Positions 1 through 9,007 of a DNA stretch of 64,000 nucleotides are shown one piece after another. Position 1 is the first letter of the stretch, and every line of letters begins with the position of its first letter. This stretch comes from Caenimonas sp. SL110. GTDB taxonomy: Bacteria > Pseudomonadota > Gammaproteobacteria > Burkholderiales > Burkholderiaceae_C. The position numbers were made by a program, and so were the translations under genes. Location of the stretch: positions 1 through 64,000 of the forward strand of contig NZ_JANU01000001.1 in assembly GCF_001044395.1 (NCBI RefSeq), in the 5' to 3' direction. The notes beneath the pieces are model-generated. The model did not search any database, was not told the DNA's origin, and saw only the letters and a program-made list of their open reading frames with translations.

Positions 1-26
1 TTTGCGGCAGGGGGCCGATTACTTCG

Positions 27-44
27 CTTGATCCGCAATCCATG
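27..44. repeat. Partial copy of a dispersed intergenic repeat
   Basis: The string TTGATCCGCAATCCATG just outside the 3' end of the first gene is nearly the same as GATCCGCAATCCATG in the intergenic repeat near 47.03 kb. Two copies in unrelated intergenic places suggest a dispersed palindromic element. Only one arm is visible here because the window begins at base 1. Bases 1-26 hold nothing else I can name. Confidence 0.45.
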
Positions 45-55
45 ACTTCAGCGGC

Positions 56-1165
56 TTACTTCTTGCCCAGCTTGCGATAGACCGTCGCGCGGCTGATGCC
101 CAGGGCGCGCGCGGCTTGCATCACATTGCCGCGCGCTTCGTCGACGGCCTTGCGAATCAATGCTGCTTCCACATCTCGCAGTGGCAACGCGCGAGATGCC
201 TGCCGACCCTGGGCAGGTTGCCCCGGCGCACAAGACAGCACCTGCAGCCGCAAGCCCGACCACAGCGGCACTTCCAGCGGATGCTCCAGCCCGGCGGAGT
301 CGAACAGCATCTCCATCGGCATCGCAAACAGCTCGCTGCAATGCAGCCGTCCGGGACGCGGCTCTGCCAGCAGCGACACCATCTGCCGCGCCGACGGATT
401 CGCACCCACCACACAGCCATCGCCATCCAGCGCAATCAGGCCATCGGTGTCGTCGCCGATCGCGTGACCGGGCCAGTTGAGCCGCAGCAGCAAGGCATGG
501 GGACGCGCGATCGCCAGCGCGTTTTCGATGCTGCGCGCCGCCTGCGCGGCAAGGTGCTTGAGCTCCGGTCGCTCTATCGTTTCGACGCCCGTCAAATCGA
601 GCATGCCCGCGCAACTGCCGTCCGGGCCGAAGAAGGGCGCGCCCGCGCAGCTGTACACGCTGGTGTCGCGAAAGAAGTGTTCGCCTCGATGCAGCCACAC
701 CGGCTGGTGCTCGGCAAGCGCTGCGCCAATCGCAGTCGTGCCAACAGCGGCTTCGGACAGGTCAACGCCGATACGCGTTATCAGATGCGCCCGCGCATCG
801 CTGCGATCAATCGAGCCGCCCACATCGACAACGATGCCGTTCGCATCCGTCAGGATCGCAAAGTAGCGCGTACTGGCAATCGCGCGGCTCAACTGGTCGA
901 GCACGGGTCGCGCGACCTGCACCAGCTCATGCCCCGCATCTGACGCGCGGCGCGTGGCCTGCGCTGGCAATACATCAAACGCCAGGTGTTCATCGGGCCG
1001 GCGACCGCGCGCCATGCAGCGACGCCAGGACCGCTCGATCCAGCTGTGGTTGAACCAGGCGTCGACCATGGAATCGGTGGCGCTGCGGCCCTCGAACATG
1101 ATGGCGGCGCGCGCCTGCTCGATGCGCAGCAGGCGTTCGTCAGAGCTCGTTTGCGTGGTCGCCAT
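56..1165 (-). CDS. GAF-domain transcriptional regulator with Fis-type HTH (AcoR-like, no AAA+ domain)
   Basis: A protein of 369 residues. The N-terminal half resembles the sensory GAF part of AcoR-type activators (ILTDANGIVVDVGG, then AAVGTTAIGAAL and SCAGAPFFGPDG). The C-terminus is a Fis-like helix-turn-helix (VEAALIRKAVDEARGN then AARALGISRATVYRKL). The sigma-54-contacting AAA+ module (GAFTGA loop, Walker A) that normally lies between these parts is absent, so it probably acts with ordinary sigma factors. I start at ATG 1165 (MATTQTSS) because the upstream extension depends on a TTG codon and a low-complexity run. It is divergent from the molybdenum hydroxylase operon and is its likely regulator; the effector is unknown. 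Confidence 0.8.
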   Translation of the reverse strand: MATTQTSSDERLLRIEQARAAIMFEGRSATDSMVDAWFNHSWIERSWRRCMARGRRPDEHLAFDVLPAQATRRASDAGHELVQVARPVLDQLSRAIASTRYFAILTDANGIVVDVGGSIDRSDARAHLITRIGVDLSEAAVGTTAIGAALAEHQPVWLHRGEHFFRDTSVYSCAGAPFFGPDGSCAGMLDLTGVETIERPELKHLAAQAARSIENALAIARPHALLLRLNWPGHAIGDDTDGLIALDGDGCVVGANPSARQMVSLLAEPRPGRLHCSELFAMPMEMLFDSAGLEHPLEVPLWSGLRLQVLSCAPGQPAQGRQASRALPLRDVEAALIRKAVDEARGNVMQAARALGISRATVYRKLGKK

Positions 1166-1350
1166 GGTGTCGTGTGTGAACCCCGGGGATTGTCTGTGTC
1201 TGTGTCGAACAGGCCGCAACCGCCGATTGTTCCATTTTGAGAATTTCGTGTCAGCCTTTCTTTGCGCCTAGGGTTTCGCCTAGGTGCCGGGTTCGGGCGT
1301 GGTCGAACAATGAAATTTCCTGGAGACAACCCAAGAGGAAGGCACACGCC
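1166..1350. promoter_or_regulatory. Divergent promoter region between regulator and molybdenum hydroxylase operon
   Basis: This 185-bp spacer separates the divergent start codons. It contains two direct copies of CGCCTAGG at 1265-1272 and 1277-1284, about one helical turn apart, which is a plausible regulator site. An AT-rich stretch (TGTTCCATTTTGAGAATTTC, about 1229-1248) could hold a promoter. The ribosome binding site AAGAGGAAGG at 1333-1342 precedes the small-subunit gene. No -24/-12 sigma-54 promoter was found by eye. Promoter positions are inference. Confidence 0.4.
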
Positions 1351-1815
1351 ATGCAGGTTCAACTGAAGGTCAACGGCAAGGCCGCGTCCATCGACGTCGC
1401 CCCCAACACTCTGCTCGTCACCGCGCTGCGGGAGCACCTCAAGCTCACCGGCACGCACGTCGGCTGCGACACCGCCCAGTGCGGCGCGTGCACCGTGATC
1501 GTCAACGGCCGCGCGATCAAGTCGTGCAACACCCTGGCCGCGCAGCAGGACGGCAGCGAGATCACCACCATCGAAGGCCTCGCGCAGGAGGACGGCACCA
1601 TGCACCCGATGCAGGCTGCGTTCAAGGAGTGCCACGGCCTGCAATGCGGCTTCTGCACCACCGGCATGGTGATGAGCGCCATCGACCTGTGCAAGCAAAA
1701 GCCCAATGCGTCCGAGACCGAGATCCGCGAGATGCTGGACGGCAACATCTGCCGCTGCACCGGCTATCAGAACATTGTCAAAGCCGTGCAACAGGGCCAG
1801 CAGGCCATGAGCTAA
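1351..1815 (+). CDS. Molybdenum hydroxylase small subunit, two [2Fe-2S] clusters (CoxS-like)
   Basis: A protein of 154 residues, the normal length for the iron-sulfur subunit of xanthine oxidase/CO-dehydrogenase family enzymes. The plant-type [2Fe-2S] ligands are in [16 protein letters not shown] and the second, alpha-helical cluster site is CxxC in [12 protein letters not shown] plus [11 protein letters not shown]. It carries electrons from the molybdenum site of the large subunit to FAD in the medium subunit. I start at ATG 1351 because AAGAGGAAGG lies just upstream; the open frame continues further upstream but is not family-like. It is the first gene of a five-gene operon, 12 bp from the large-subunit gene. 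The name coxS is avoided because the substrate is probably not CO. Confidence 0.92.
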   Translation: MQVQLKVNGKAASIDVAPNTLLVTALREHLKLTGTHVGCDTAQCGACTVIVNGRAIKSCNTLAAQQDGSEITTIEGLAQEDGTMHPMQAAFKECHGLQCGFCTTGMVMSAIDLCKQKPNASETEIREMLDGNICRCTGYQNIVKAVQQGQQAMS

Positions 1816-1827
1816 CAGGAGACAGAC

Positions 1828-4200
1828 ATGGGTGCATCAGACTTCTCCAAACTGCCTCACATCGGTGAGTCCGTCCGCCGCAAGGAGGACTACCGCTTTC
1901 TGACCGGCGCAGGCCAGTACACCGACGACATCAACCTGGCCAACCAGCGCTATGCGGTCTTCGTGCGCTCGCCGCATGCGCATGCCACGATCAATTCGAT
2001 CGACACCGCGGCAGCGTCGGCCATGCCCGGCGTGACGCGAATCTTCACCGGCAAGGACCTCGAAGGAAAGATGGGCGGCTTGCCATGCGGCTGGCTCATC
2101 ACCTCCACCGACGGCACGCCGATGAAGGAGCCGCCGCATCCGGTGCTCGCGCTCGGCAAGGTGCGCTACGTCGGCGACCATGTGGCGATGGTCGTGGCCG
2201 ACACGCTCGACCAGGCACGCAATGCGGCCGAGGCGGTGGAAGTCGATTACGACGTGTTGCCTGCCGTGGTGAGCGTCTCGGACGCCGCCAAGGCCACGGC
2301 GCTTCACGAGGCCGCGCCGGACAACCATTGCTACAAGTGGGCGCTGGGCGACAAGGCGGCGGTGGACGCTGTGTTTGCTACAGCCGCACACGTCACCAAG
2401 CTGGACCTGACCAACAACCGGCTGATTCCCAACGCGATGGAGCCGCGCGCTGCCATCGGCTCGTTCAGCCGGGCGAACGACGAGTACACGCTGTACGTGT
2501 CCAACCAGAACCCGCACGTCGAACGCCTGTTGATGACGGCATTTGTGCTGGGCCTGCCCGAGCACAAGGTGCGCGTGATCGCACCGGATGTCGGCGGTGG
2601 CTTCGGCTCCAAGATCTTTCTCTACGCCGAAGATGTGGCGCTGACCTGGGCCGCCAAGCAGCTCAACTGCGCGATCAAGTGGACCGCCGATCGCAGCGAA
2701 TCCTTCGTGTCGGACGCGCATGGCCGCGACCATGTGAGCCACGCCGAAATGGCGATGGATGCCAACGGCAAGTTCCTCGCCATGCGGGTGCACACCGATG
2801 CCAATCTGGGCGCGTATCTTTCGACCTTCTCCACAGCAGTGCCGACCATCCTGTACGCAACACTGCTCGCGGGCCAGTACGCAACGCCAATGATTCACGT
2901 CGAGGTCGATGCGTGGTTTACCAACACTGCGCCGGTCGATGCGTATCGCGGGGCGGGACGGCCCGAGGCGACCTATCTGCTGGAGCGACTGGTCACACGT
3001 TGCGCGTGGGAGATGAACCTGGCGCAAGACGAAATCCGCAGGCGCAATTTCATCACCACATTCCCCTACCAGACGCCGGTCGCATTGCAATACGACGTAG
3101 GCGACTACGGCGCTGCGATGGACAAGGCCAATGCGCTGGCCGAGGTGGCCGGCTTCGATGCGCGGCGCAAGGCGAGCGAGGCCAGGGGCTTCAAGCGCGG
3201 CATCGGCTACAGCAGCTACATCGAGGCGTGCGGCATCGCACCATCGAACATCGCAGGCGCGCTCGGTGCGCGCGCGGGCCTGTTCGAGTGCGGCGAAATC
3301 CGCGTGCACCCGACCGGCAGCGTGACGGTGTTCACCGGATCGCACAGCCACGGCCAGGGGCACGAGACCACGTTTGCACAAGTGGTAGCTGCGCGCCTGG
3401 GCATCCCGGTGGAGAACGTCGATGTGGTTCACGGCGACACCGGGCGTGTGCCTTTCGGCATGGGCACTTATGGCTCACGGTCCATCTCGGTGGGCGGCGC
3501 TGCGATCATGAAGGCGCTCGACAAGATCGAGACCAAGGCCAAGAAGATCGCGGCCCACCTGATGGAGGCGAGCGACGCCGACATCGAGTTCGAAGGCGGC
3601 GAGTTCAAGGTCAAGGGAACGGACAAGAAGATTCCGTTCGGCCAGGTGGCGCTCACGGCCTACGTCCCGCACAACTATCCGCTGGACAAGCTGGAGCCCG
3701 GCCTGAACGAGACGGCGTTTTATGACCCGACCAACTTCACCTTCCCGGCGGGCACCTACATCTGCGAAGTGGAGATCGATACGGCGACCGGCTCCGTGCG
3801 TGTCGACCGCTTCACCGCTGTCGATGACTTCGGCACCATCATCAACCCGATGATCGTCGAGGGCCAGGTGCATGGCGGCATCGTGCAGGGCATTGGCCAG
3901 GCGCTGATGGAAAACTGCGTGTACGACAAGGAATCGGGCCAGTTGCTCACCGGCAGTTTCATGGACTACGCCATGCCGCGCGCCGACGACTTTCCGATGT
4001 TCAAGCTCGACACGATCTGCACGCCGTGTACGCACAACCCGCTGGGCACCAAAGGCTGCGGCGAAGCCGGCGCGATCGGCTCACCACCGGCAGTCATCAA
4101 TGCTGTGCTCGATGCATTGCGCCCGCTGGGCGTGACAGACCTCGACATGCCCGCATCGTCCGCACGCGTGTGGGATGCCATCCAGTCGGCCCGGCCCTGA
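1828..4200 (+). CDS. Molybdenum hydroxylase large (Mo-cofactor) subunit, form II CoxL-like
   Basis: A protein of 790 residues holding the molybdopterin cytosine dinucleotide active site. The active-site loop is AYRGAGR at residues 372-378, the signature of 'form II' CoxL-like proteins; true CO dehydrogenases have AYxCSFR with the copper-binding cysteine. The catalytic glutamate is in GCGEAGAIG (Glu746). Cofactor-contacting GGGFGSK (near 2594-2612) and [14 protein letters not shown] are also present. The start has an AGGAGA ribosome site. It should oxidise an aldehyde, purine or N-heterocycle, using water as the oxygen source. The exact substrate cannot be read from sequence. Confidence 0.9.
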   Translation: MGASDFSKLPHIGESVRRKEDYRFLTGAGQYTDDINLANQRYAVFVRSPHAHATINSIDTAAASAMPGVTRIFTGKDLEGKMGGLPCGWLITSTDGTPMKEPPHPVLALGKVRYVGDHVAMVVADTLDQARNAAEAVEVDYDVLPAVVSVSDAAKATALHEAAPDNHCYKWALGDKAAVDAVFATAAHVTKLDLTNNRLIPNAMEPRAAIGSFSRANDEYTLYVSNQNPHVERLLMTAFVLGLPEHKVRVIAPDVGGGFGSKIFLYAEDVALTWAAKQLNCAIKWTADRSESFVSDAHGRDHVSHAEMAMDANGKFLAMRVHTDANLGAYLSTFSTAVPTILYATLLAGQYATPMIHVEVDAWFTNTAPVDAYRGAGRPEATYLLERLVTRCAWEMNLAQDEIRRRNFITTFPYQTPVALQYDVGDYGAAMDKANALAEVAGFDARRKASEARGFKRGIGYSSYIEACGIAPSNIAGALGARAGLFECGEIRVHPTGSVTVFTGSHSHGQGHETTFAQVVAARLGIPVENVDVVHGDTGRVPFGMGTYGSRSISVGGAAIMKALDKIETKAKKIAAHLMEASDADIEFEGGEFKVKGTDKKIPFGQVALTAYVPHNYPLDKLEPGLNETAFYDPTNFTFPAGTYICEVEIDTATGSVRVDRFTAVDDFGTIINPMIVEGQVHGGIVQGIGQALMENCVYDKESGQLLTGSFMDYAMPRADDFPMFKLDTICTPCTHNPLGTKGCGEAGAIGSPPAVINAVLDALRPLGVTDLDMPASSARVWDAIQSARP

Positions 4201-4213
4201 AAGGATCATCACC

Positions 4214-5005
4214 ATGTACCAATTTGCATTGCAGCGCCCCGCATCCCTTGCCGATGCGACGGCGAACCTCGGCGCCAGCGTCAGGCCTCTGGCCGGTGGG
4301 CAGACCCTGATCGCGTCGCTCAAGATGCGCCTGGCCAGCCCGGATGCGCTAGTGGATCTGTCGCGCATTCCCGATCTCGGCCTCATCCGCAAGGACGGGA
4401 ATGCGATCGTCGTCGGGGCGATGGCGCGTCACGCCGATGTGGCGTCGAATGCCGAGTTGCTCGCTGCGATTCCTGCGCTCGCGCATCTGGCCTCCAGCAT
4501 CGGCGACAGGCAGGTGCGGGCGATGGGCACGCTGGGCGGCTCGATTGCCAACAACGATCCTGCGGCCGACTATCCGGCGGGCGTTCTCGGCCTGGGTGCG
4601 ACGGTGCAGACGACGCAGCGCAAGATCCCGGCGGACCAGTATTTCCAGGGGCTGTTCACCACGGCACTCAATGAGAACGAGTTGATCACATCGGTCTCGT
4701 TCCCGATTCCGAAACGTGCGGCCTACGTCAAGTTCAAGCAACCGGCTTCGCGCTTTGCGTTGACGGGTGTCTTTGTGGCGCAGACCGATGCCGGTGTTCG
4801 CGTGGCCGTGACGGGCGGAGGCAAGGGCGTGTTCCGGCACGCAGGCCTGGAGGCTGCGCTCAACCAGAGTTTCTCGGCTGCATCGGCTGCGGGCGTGAAG
4901 ATCGACGCCAGCGATCTGTCGAGTGATCTGCACGGCTCGGCTGCCTATCGCGCCAACCTCATCAGCGTGCTGACCCAGCGCGCGGTGACGCAGGCGCTGG
5001 GCTAA
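4214..5005 (+). CDS. Molybdenum hydroxylase medium (FAD) subunit, CoxM-like
   Basis: A protein of 263 residues, slightly shorter than typical CoxM (about 285). It is the PCMH-type FAD subunit that passes electrons out of the enzyme complex. FAD-binding motifs are PLAGGQTLIASLKMRL near the N-terminus and TLGGSIANNDPAADYPA in the middle, both characteristic of the family. ATG 4214 is chosen because AAGGA lies nine bases upstream and the protein then begins with the family-like MYQFALQRPASL. It lies 13 bp behind the large subunit gene, and the order small-large-medium is the form II arrangement. Confidence 0.9.
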   Translation: MYQFALQRPASLADATANLGASVRPLAGGQTLIASLKMRLASPDALVDLSRIPDLGLIRKDGNAIVVGAMARHADVASNAELLAAIPALAHLASSIGDRQVRAMGTLGGSIANNDPAADYPAGVLGLGATVQTTQRKIPADQYFQGLFTTALNENELITSVSFPIPKRAAYVKFKQPASRFALTGVFVAQTDAGVRVAVTGGGKGVFRHAGLEAALNQSFSAASAAGVKIDASDLSSDLHGSAAYRANLISVLTQRAVTQALG

Positions 5006-5015
5006 GCTCGCGGGG

Positions 5016-5945
5016 ATGACAACCAGCCCAGAGCCATCTGCCCAGCAGCCATTCGCCGATATCGACGCGGTTGTTCGCGGGCTTGAGCAGGTCGGCTACT
5101 TTGCCGACCGGCGGCTCGCCACCGCTGTATTTCTTGCGCTGCGGTTGCAGCGCCCCTTGCTGCTCGAAGGCGAGCCGGGGGTTGGCAAGACCGAACTCGC
5201 CAAGGCCTTGTCACGCGCCTTGCAGCGCGAGCTGCTGCGCTTGCAGTGCTATGACGGCCTGGAGCAGCGCGAGGCGCTCTACGAATGGAACTACGCGGCG
5301 CAGCTTCTGCACATGCGTGCGGCGGAGGGCAAGGAGGGCGTGGACCAGATCGAGCGAGAGGTCTACCAGGACCGCTACCTGATCCGCCGTCCGTTGTTGC
5401 AGGCCCTGCAGGCGCCGTCGCCGGGGGCCGTGCTGCTCATCGACGAAGTGGACCGCGCCGACGAGCCGTTCGAGGCGTTTCTGCTGGAGTATCTGGGCGA
5501 GTACCAGGTGAGCATTCCCGAGATCGGCACGATCCGCGCGCAGGCGACGCCGGTCACGATTCTCACGAGCAATCGAACGCGCGAGCTCAACGATGCGGTG
5601 AAGCGGCGGTGCCTTTATCACTGGCTCGACTACCCCGATCGCGAGCGTGAGCTGGCGATCGTGCGGTCTCAGGTTCCGCAGGCCAGCGCGGCCTTGTCGC
5701 AGCAGGTGGCCAACTTTGTGGGCAGGCTGCGCAGCCAGCCGTTTGCAGATGCATTCCAGCGCTCGCCCGGTATTGCCGAGGGCGTGGAGTGGGCCAGGGC
5801 GCTGGTCGCGCTGGACACACTGGAGCTGGACCCCGAGGTCGTGACGGATACAGCCGGCATCCTGTTCAAGCAGCGCGACGACGTGGCTGCGCTCACGCGC
5901 GAACTCGCTGCCGAGGTGCTCAAGCCTGAGCCTGAGCTGGGCTAG
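5016..5945 (+). CDS. MoxR-type AAA+ ATPase (CoxD-like)
   Basis: A protein of 309 residues with Walker A GEPGVGKTELAKAL, Walker B AVLLIDEVDRAD and sensor I ILTSNRTREL, typical of the MoxR/CoxD AAA+ family. In CO dehydrogenase clusters CoxD works as a chaperone-like ATPase in maturation of the active-site metal centre, usually together with the VWA protein CoxE encoded next door. The start codon lies 10 bp after the medium subunit stop, so it is very probably translated in the same operon. The same role is inferred here, but for an enzyme without the copper-binding cysteine loop. Confidence 0.88.
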   Translation: MTTSPEPSAQQPFADIDAVVRGLEQVGYFADRRLATAVFLALRLQRPLLLEGEPGVGKTELAKALSRALQRELLRLQCYDGLEQREALYEWNYAAQLLHMRAAEGKEGVDQIEREVYQDRYLIRRPLLQALQAPSPGAVLLIDEVDRADEPFEAFLLEYLGEYQVSIPEIGTIRAQATPVTILTSNRTRELNDAVKRRCLYHWLDYPDRERELAIVRSQVPQASAALSQQVANFVGRLRSQPFADAFQRSPGIAEGVEWARALVALDTLELDPEVVTDTAGILFKQRDDVAALTRELAAEVLKPEPELG

Positions 5946-5956
5946 GCTCATCACGC

Positions 5957-7141
5957 ATGGCCTCGCAGCTTGGCGATTCGCGCACCGGCAAGCTGGCCGG
6001 CAACATCACCGGGTTTGGCCGGGCGCTTCGGCGTGCCGGCGTCAATGTCGATAGCGCGCGCATCGCGCTGGCCACTGACGCGGCGCTGGAAGTGGGCGTG
6101 CATCGCAAGTTCGACCTGGGCGCTGCGCTCGAAGCGGTGATGGTCAGCCGCGAGCAGGACCGGCTGGTGTTTCGCGAACTGTTCGAGATCTACTTTCGCG
6201 ACCCCGATATCGCGGGCAAGCTGCTGTCGCAGATGCTGCCGAGCGCCGAAGGCAAGGCAGAGCCCGTCAAGCGCAGGCCGCGTGTGCGCGATGCGCTCGC
6301 GCCGCAGAAATCGTTTGGCAAGAACCAGGCGCAGACCGACAAGGAAATCGACCTCGATGCCGCGATGACGGCCAGCGATTTTCGGCGTCTGCAGCATGCG
6401 GATTTCAACGGACTGGGGGCTGCGGAATACCGGCTGGTCGAAAAGCTCGCGCGAGACATCCGGCTGGCCGTGCCGACGGTGTTGTCGCGCCGCACACAGC
6501 CGGCTGCGCGAGGCAATCGGATGCACTGGCCGGGGATCATGCGGCACGCGCCACGCACGGGCGGCGAGCTGATCGAGCTGAGGCATCTGCAGCGACGGCG
6601 TGAGCCGTTGCCGCTGCTCGTGCTGGTGGATGTGTCGGGGTCGATGGAGCGGTATGCGCGCTTGCTGCTGGCGTTTTTGCACACGGCCACGAGGGGTCAC
6701 AGGCGGCGCGATGTGTTTGCCTTCGGAACCCATCTGACGGACCTCACGCCTGCGTTTCGCATCTCGGACTCGGATGCGATGCTGGCAGCTGCAAGCGCCG
6801 CGATTTCGGATTTCGCAGGGGGGACGCGCCTGGGCGAATCGCTTTCAACGCTGCGGATTCACCATGCGCGCAGGCTGGTGGGGCGCCGTACGCTCGTGTT
6901 GCTCATCAGCGATGGACTGGACACGGGTGAGCCCGAAGTGCTGACCCGCGAACTGGGTTGGCTCAAGCGCCATACGCGGCGCTTGCTGTGGCTCAACCCT
7001 CTGCTGCGCTTCGACGGCTATGAGCCGCTCGCGCGCGGCGCTGCGGTGTTGCACCGGCATGTCGACGGCATGCTGGCAGTGCACAACCTGGAGAAGCTGG
7101 GGGACCTCGCGGGTAGCCTGGCGAAGGTGCTCAGGGCCTGA
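5957..7141 (+). CDS. VWA-domain protein (CoxE-like)
   Basis: A protein of 394 residues. The C-terminal half is a von Willebrand A domain with the metal-binding MIDAS motif DxSxS in LVDVSGSMERYARLL and a second part, LLISDGLDTGEPE. The N-terminal part (IRLAVPTVLSRR, ARGNRMHWPGIMR) matches the CoxE/YeaD2-type arrangement. It normally partners the MoxR ATPase encoded 11 bp upstream in maturing the molybdenum enzyme. It ends the operon: the next gene is convergent, with only 9 bp between stops and no clear terminator between them. Confidence 0.87.
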   Translation: MASQLGDSRTGKLAGNITGFGRALRRAGVNVDSARIALATDAALEVGVHRKFDLGAALEAVMVSREQDRLVFRELFEIYFRDPDIAGKLLSQMLPSAEGKAEPVKRRPRVRDALAPQKSFGKNQAQTDKEIDLDAAMTASDFRRLQHADFNGLGAAEYRLVEKLARDIRLAVPTVLSRRTQPAARGNRMHWPGIMRHAPRTGGELIELRHLQRRREPLPLLVLVDVSGSMERYARLLLAFLHTATRGHRRRDVFAFGTHLTDLTPAFRISDSDAMLAAASAAISDFAGGTRLGESLSTLRIHHARRLVGRRTLVLLISDGLDTGEPEVLTRELGWLKRHTRRLLWLNPLLRFDGYEPLARGAAVLHRHVDGMLAVHNLEKLGDLAGSLAKVLRA

Positions 7142-7150
7142 GCGCCTGCA

Positions 7151-8446
7151 TCACATCTTTCCTGGAAGCCAGGTCGCGATCTGCGGGAAGAACCACAGCA
7201 ACAAAACCATCAGGCACATCAGTAAAAAGAACGGCATGGTCACCTTGGCAATCCAGGTGATTTCCTTGCCGGTCATGCCCTGCAGCACAAACAGGTTGAA
7301 GCCCACGGGCGGCGTGATCTGCGCCATCTCGACCACGATCACGATGAAGATGCCGAACCAGATCAGGTCGAGCCCGGCGGCCTGCACCGTCGGAAGAATC
7401 ACGCCCATGGTCAGCACCACCATCGAGATGCCGTCGAGAAAGCAGCCCAGGATGATGTAGAAAACCGCGAGCGCGACGATCAGCATGAAGGGGCTCAGGC
7501 CCAGCCCGGTGACGAATTCAGCGAGGTGTCTTGGCAGGCCAATATAGCCCATCGCCAGCGTGAGGAAAGCGGCCCCCGCCAGGATCAGCGCGATCATGCA
7601 ATACAGGCGTGTTGCGCCCAGCAGCGAGTCGCGAAACGCAGCCCATGACAGCGAGCCCTGGAACAGCGACAGCACCAGCGAACCCACGACGCCCAGTGCG
7701 GCTGCCTCCGTCGCTGTTGCGATGCCGGTGTAGATCGAGCCCAGCACGCAGCCGATCAGCAGCACCACGGGTATCAGGTGCCTTGATTCATGAACACGCT
7801 GGACAAAGGTCATGTTGCCATCGGGCAAGGGAATCTTGTCCTTGTTCATCAGGGCCCAGACCGCGAGGTAGGCCGAGAACAGCGACGCGAGCAGGATGCC
7901 CGGAAAGATGCCGGCCACAAAGAGCCGCGCAATCGATACGTCGGCCGTGACGCCGTAGACGATCATGATGATGGAAGGCGGAATCAAGAGGCCCAGCGTG
8001 CCCGCGCCGGCGAGCGATCCGATGGTGATGGACTCGGGGTAGCCGCGCTTGCCCAGTTCGGGAAGCGTCATCTTGCCGATGGTGGCGCAGGTGGCTGCCG
8101 AGGAACCGGAGACAGCCGCGAAGATCGTGCAGCCGATCACGTTGGTGTGCAGCAGGCGGCCGGGCAGCTTGTCGACCCAGGGCGCCAGCCCCTTGAACAT
8201 GCTTTCGCTCAACTTCGTTCGAAACAGGATCTCGCCCATCCAGACGAACAGCGGCAAAGCCGTGAGCGTCCAGCTCGACGCCGATCCCCAGACCGTGATG
8301 GCCATGGCATCGCCGGCAGGGCGCGACGAGAACAGTTGCATGCCGATCCATGCAACGCCGGACAGGGTCAGGCCGATCCACACACTGCTGCCCAGCAGGG
8401 CAAACAGCGTGACGATCAGCAAGGTGGTGATGACGACGTCATTCAT
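7151..8446 (-). CDS. dctM: TRAP transporter large permease subunit DctM
   Basis: A protein of 431 residues, very hydrophobic and with about twelve membrane segments, the usual size of DctM. Family-like stretches include SVWIGLTLSGVAWIG, GLLIPPSIIMIVYGVTADVS and GCFLDGISMVVLTMGVILP. It is the sodium-driven transport channel of a tripartite ATP-independent periplasmic transporter. Its start overlaps the end of dctQ by 8 bp, which suggests translational coupling. The substrate is not readable from the permease; the binding protein is encoded just upstream. Confidence 0.92.
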   Translation of the reverse strand: MNDVVITTLLIVTLFALLGSSVWIGLTLSGVAWIGMQLFSSRPAGDAMAITVWGSASSWTLTALPLFVWMGEILFRTKLSESMFKGLAPWVDKLPGRLLHTNVIGCTIFAAVSGSSAATCATIGKMTLPELGKRGYPESITIGSLAGAGTLGLLIPPSIIMIVYGVTADVSIARLFVAGIFPGILLASLFSAYLAVWALMNKDKIPLPDGNMTFVQRVHESRHLIPVVLLIGCVLGSIYTGIATATEAAALGVVGSLVLSLFQGSLSWAAFRDSLLGATRLYCMIALILAGAAFLTLAMGYIGLPRHLAEFVTGLGLSPFMLIVALAVFYIILGCFLDGISMVVLTMGVILPTVQAAGLDLIWFGIFIVIVVEMAQITPPVGFNLFVLQGMTGKEITWIAKVTMPFFLLMCLMVLLLWFFPQIATWLPGKM

Positions 8447-8948
8447 TGTGGAGCGCCTCTTCGCTTGTCGCTTGCTTGCGCTGTCCGGTCAGCTGCAGCC
8501 ACCACTCGTCCATGAATGCAACCAGCAGGATGACCGAGCCCACGGCCATTGCGATCTGCGGAATCCACAGGGGCGTGGCGTCGTTGCCGGTGGAGATGTC
8601 GTTGATGACCCGTGACTGCCAGGCCAGGCGCACCGAGTAGTACGCGAACAGGCCAGACAGGAAGATCGCGGCCGTCAGGGCCCACATCTCCAGGGCGTGC
8701 AATGCCTTGCCCTTCAGGCGCCCGAGCAGCAGGGTCACGCGAATGTGTTCGTTGTGCTTGAGCGTGTGGGCCAGCGCCAGAAATCCGGCGGCAGCCATGC
8801 TGTAGCCCGCGTAGGCGTCGGTGCCCGCCGCGTGAAAACCGAACTGCCGGCTGATGATGGACAGCAGCACCATCAGCAAGACGCCGATCATCGCGAGCGC
8901 AGCAAGCCATGCCGCGCCGTCATACAACAGGTCCAGGAATCGTCTCAT
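8439..8948 (-). CDS. dctQ: TRAP transporter small permease subunit DctQ
   Basis: A protein of 169 residues with four hydrophobic segments (for example LAALAMIGVLLMVLLSII and the stretch before ALAHTLKHNEHIRV), the size and layout of DctQ. The N-H-E-H-IRV element is typical of the family. ATG 8948 is chosen because it gives the expected MRRFLDLLYDG start; the open frame continues upstream only through the intergenic hairpin. It lies behind the hairpin at 8952-8989 and before dctM, so it should be made at lower level than the binding protein. Confidence 0.9.
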   Translation of the reverse strand: MRRFLDLLYDGAAWLAALAMIGVLLMVLLSIISRQFGFHAAGTDAYAGYSMAAAGFLALAHTLKHNEHIRVTLLLGRLKGKALHALEMWALTAAIFLSGLFAYYSVRLAWQSRVINDISTGNDATPLWIPQIAMAVGSVILLVAFMDEWWLQLTGQRKQATSEEALHNE

Positions 8949-8951
8949 CGC

Positions 8952-8989
8952 AAAAAAATCCCGCTGCGACTCGGGTTCGCAGCGGGATT
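8952..8989 (-). terminator. Hairpin with U-run between dctP and dctQ (attenuator)
   Basis: A perfect 13-bp inverted repeat (AATCCCGCTGCGA at 8957-8969 and TCGCAGCGGGATT at 8977-8989, 7-nt loop) is followed, in the direction of the dctP transcript, by seven U residues (A-run 8952-8958 on the plus strand). This is a textbook intrinsic terminator placed between the binding-protein gene and the permease genes. It fits partial termination, giving more binding protein than permease. Confidence 0.85.
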
Positions 8990-9007
8990 GCCTTTCATGT
9001 GGGGGAA

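Noticed and set aside
1828..4200. True aerobic CO dehydrogenase
   Set aside because: The active-site loop is AYRGAGR and lacks the cysteine of AYxCSFR that binds copper in CO-oxidising enzymes.
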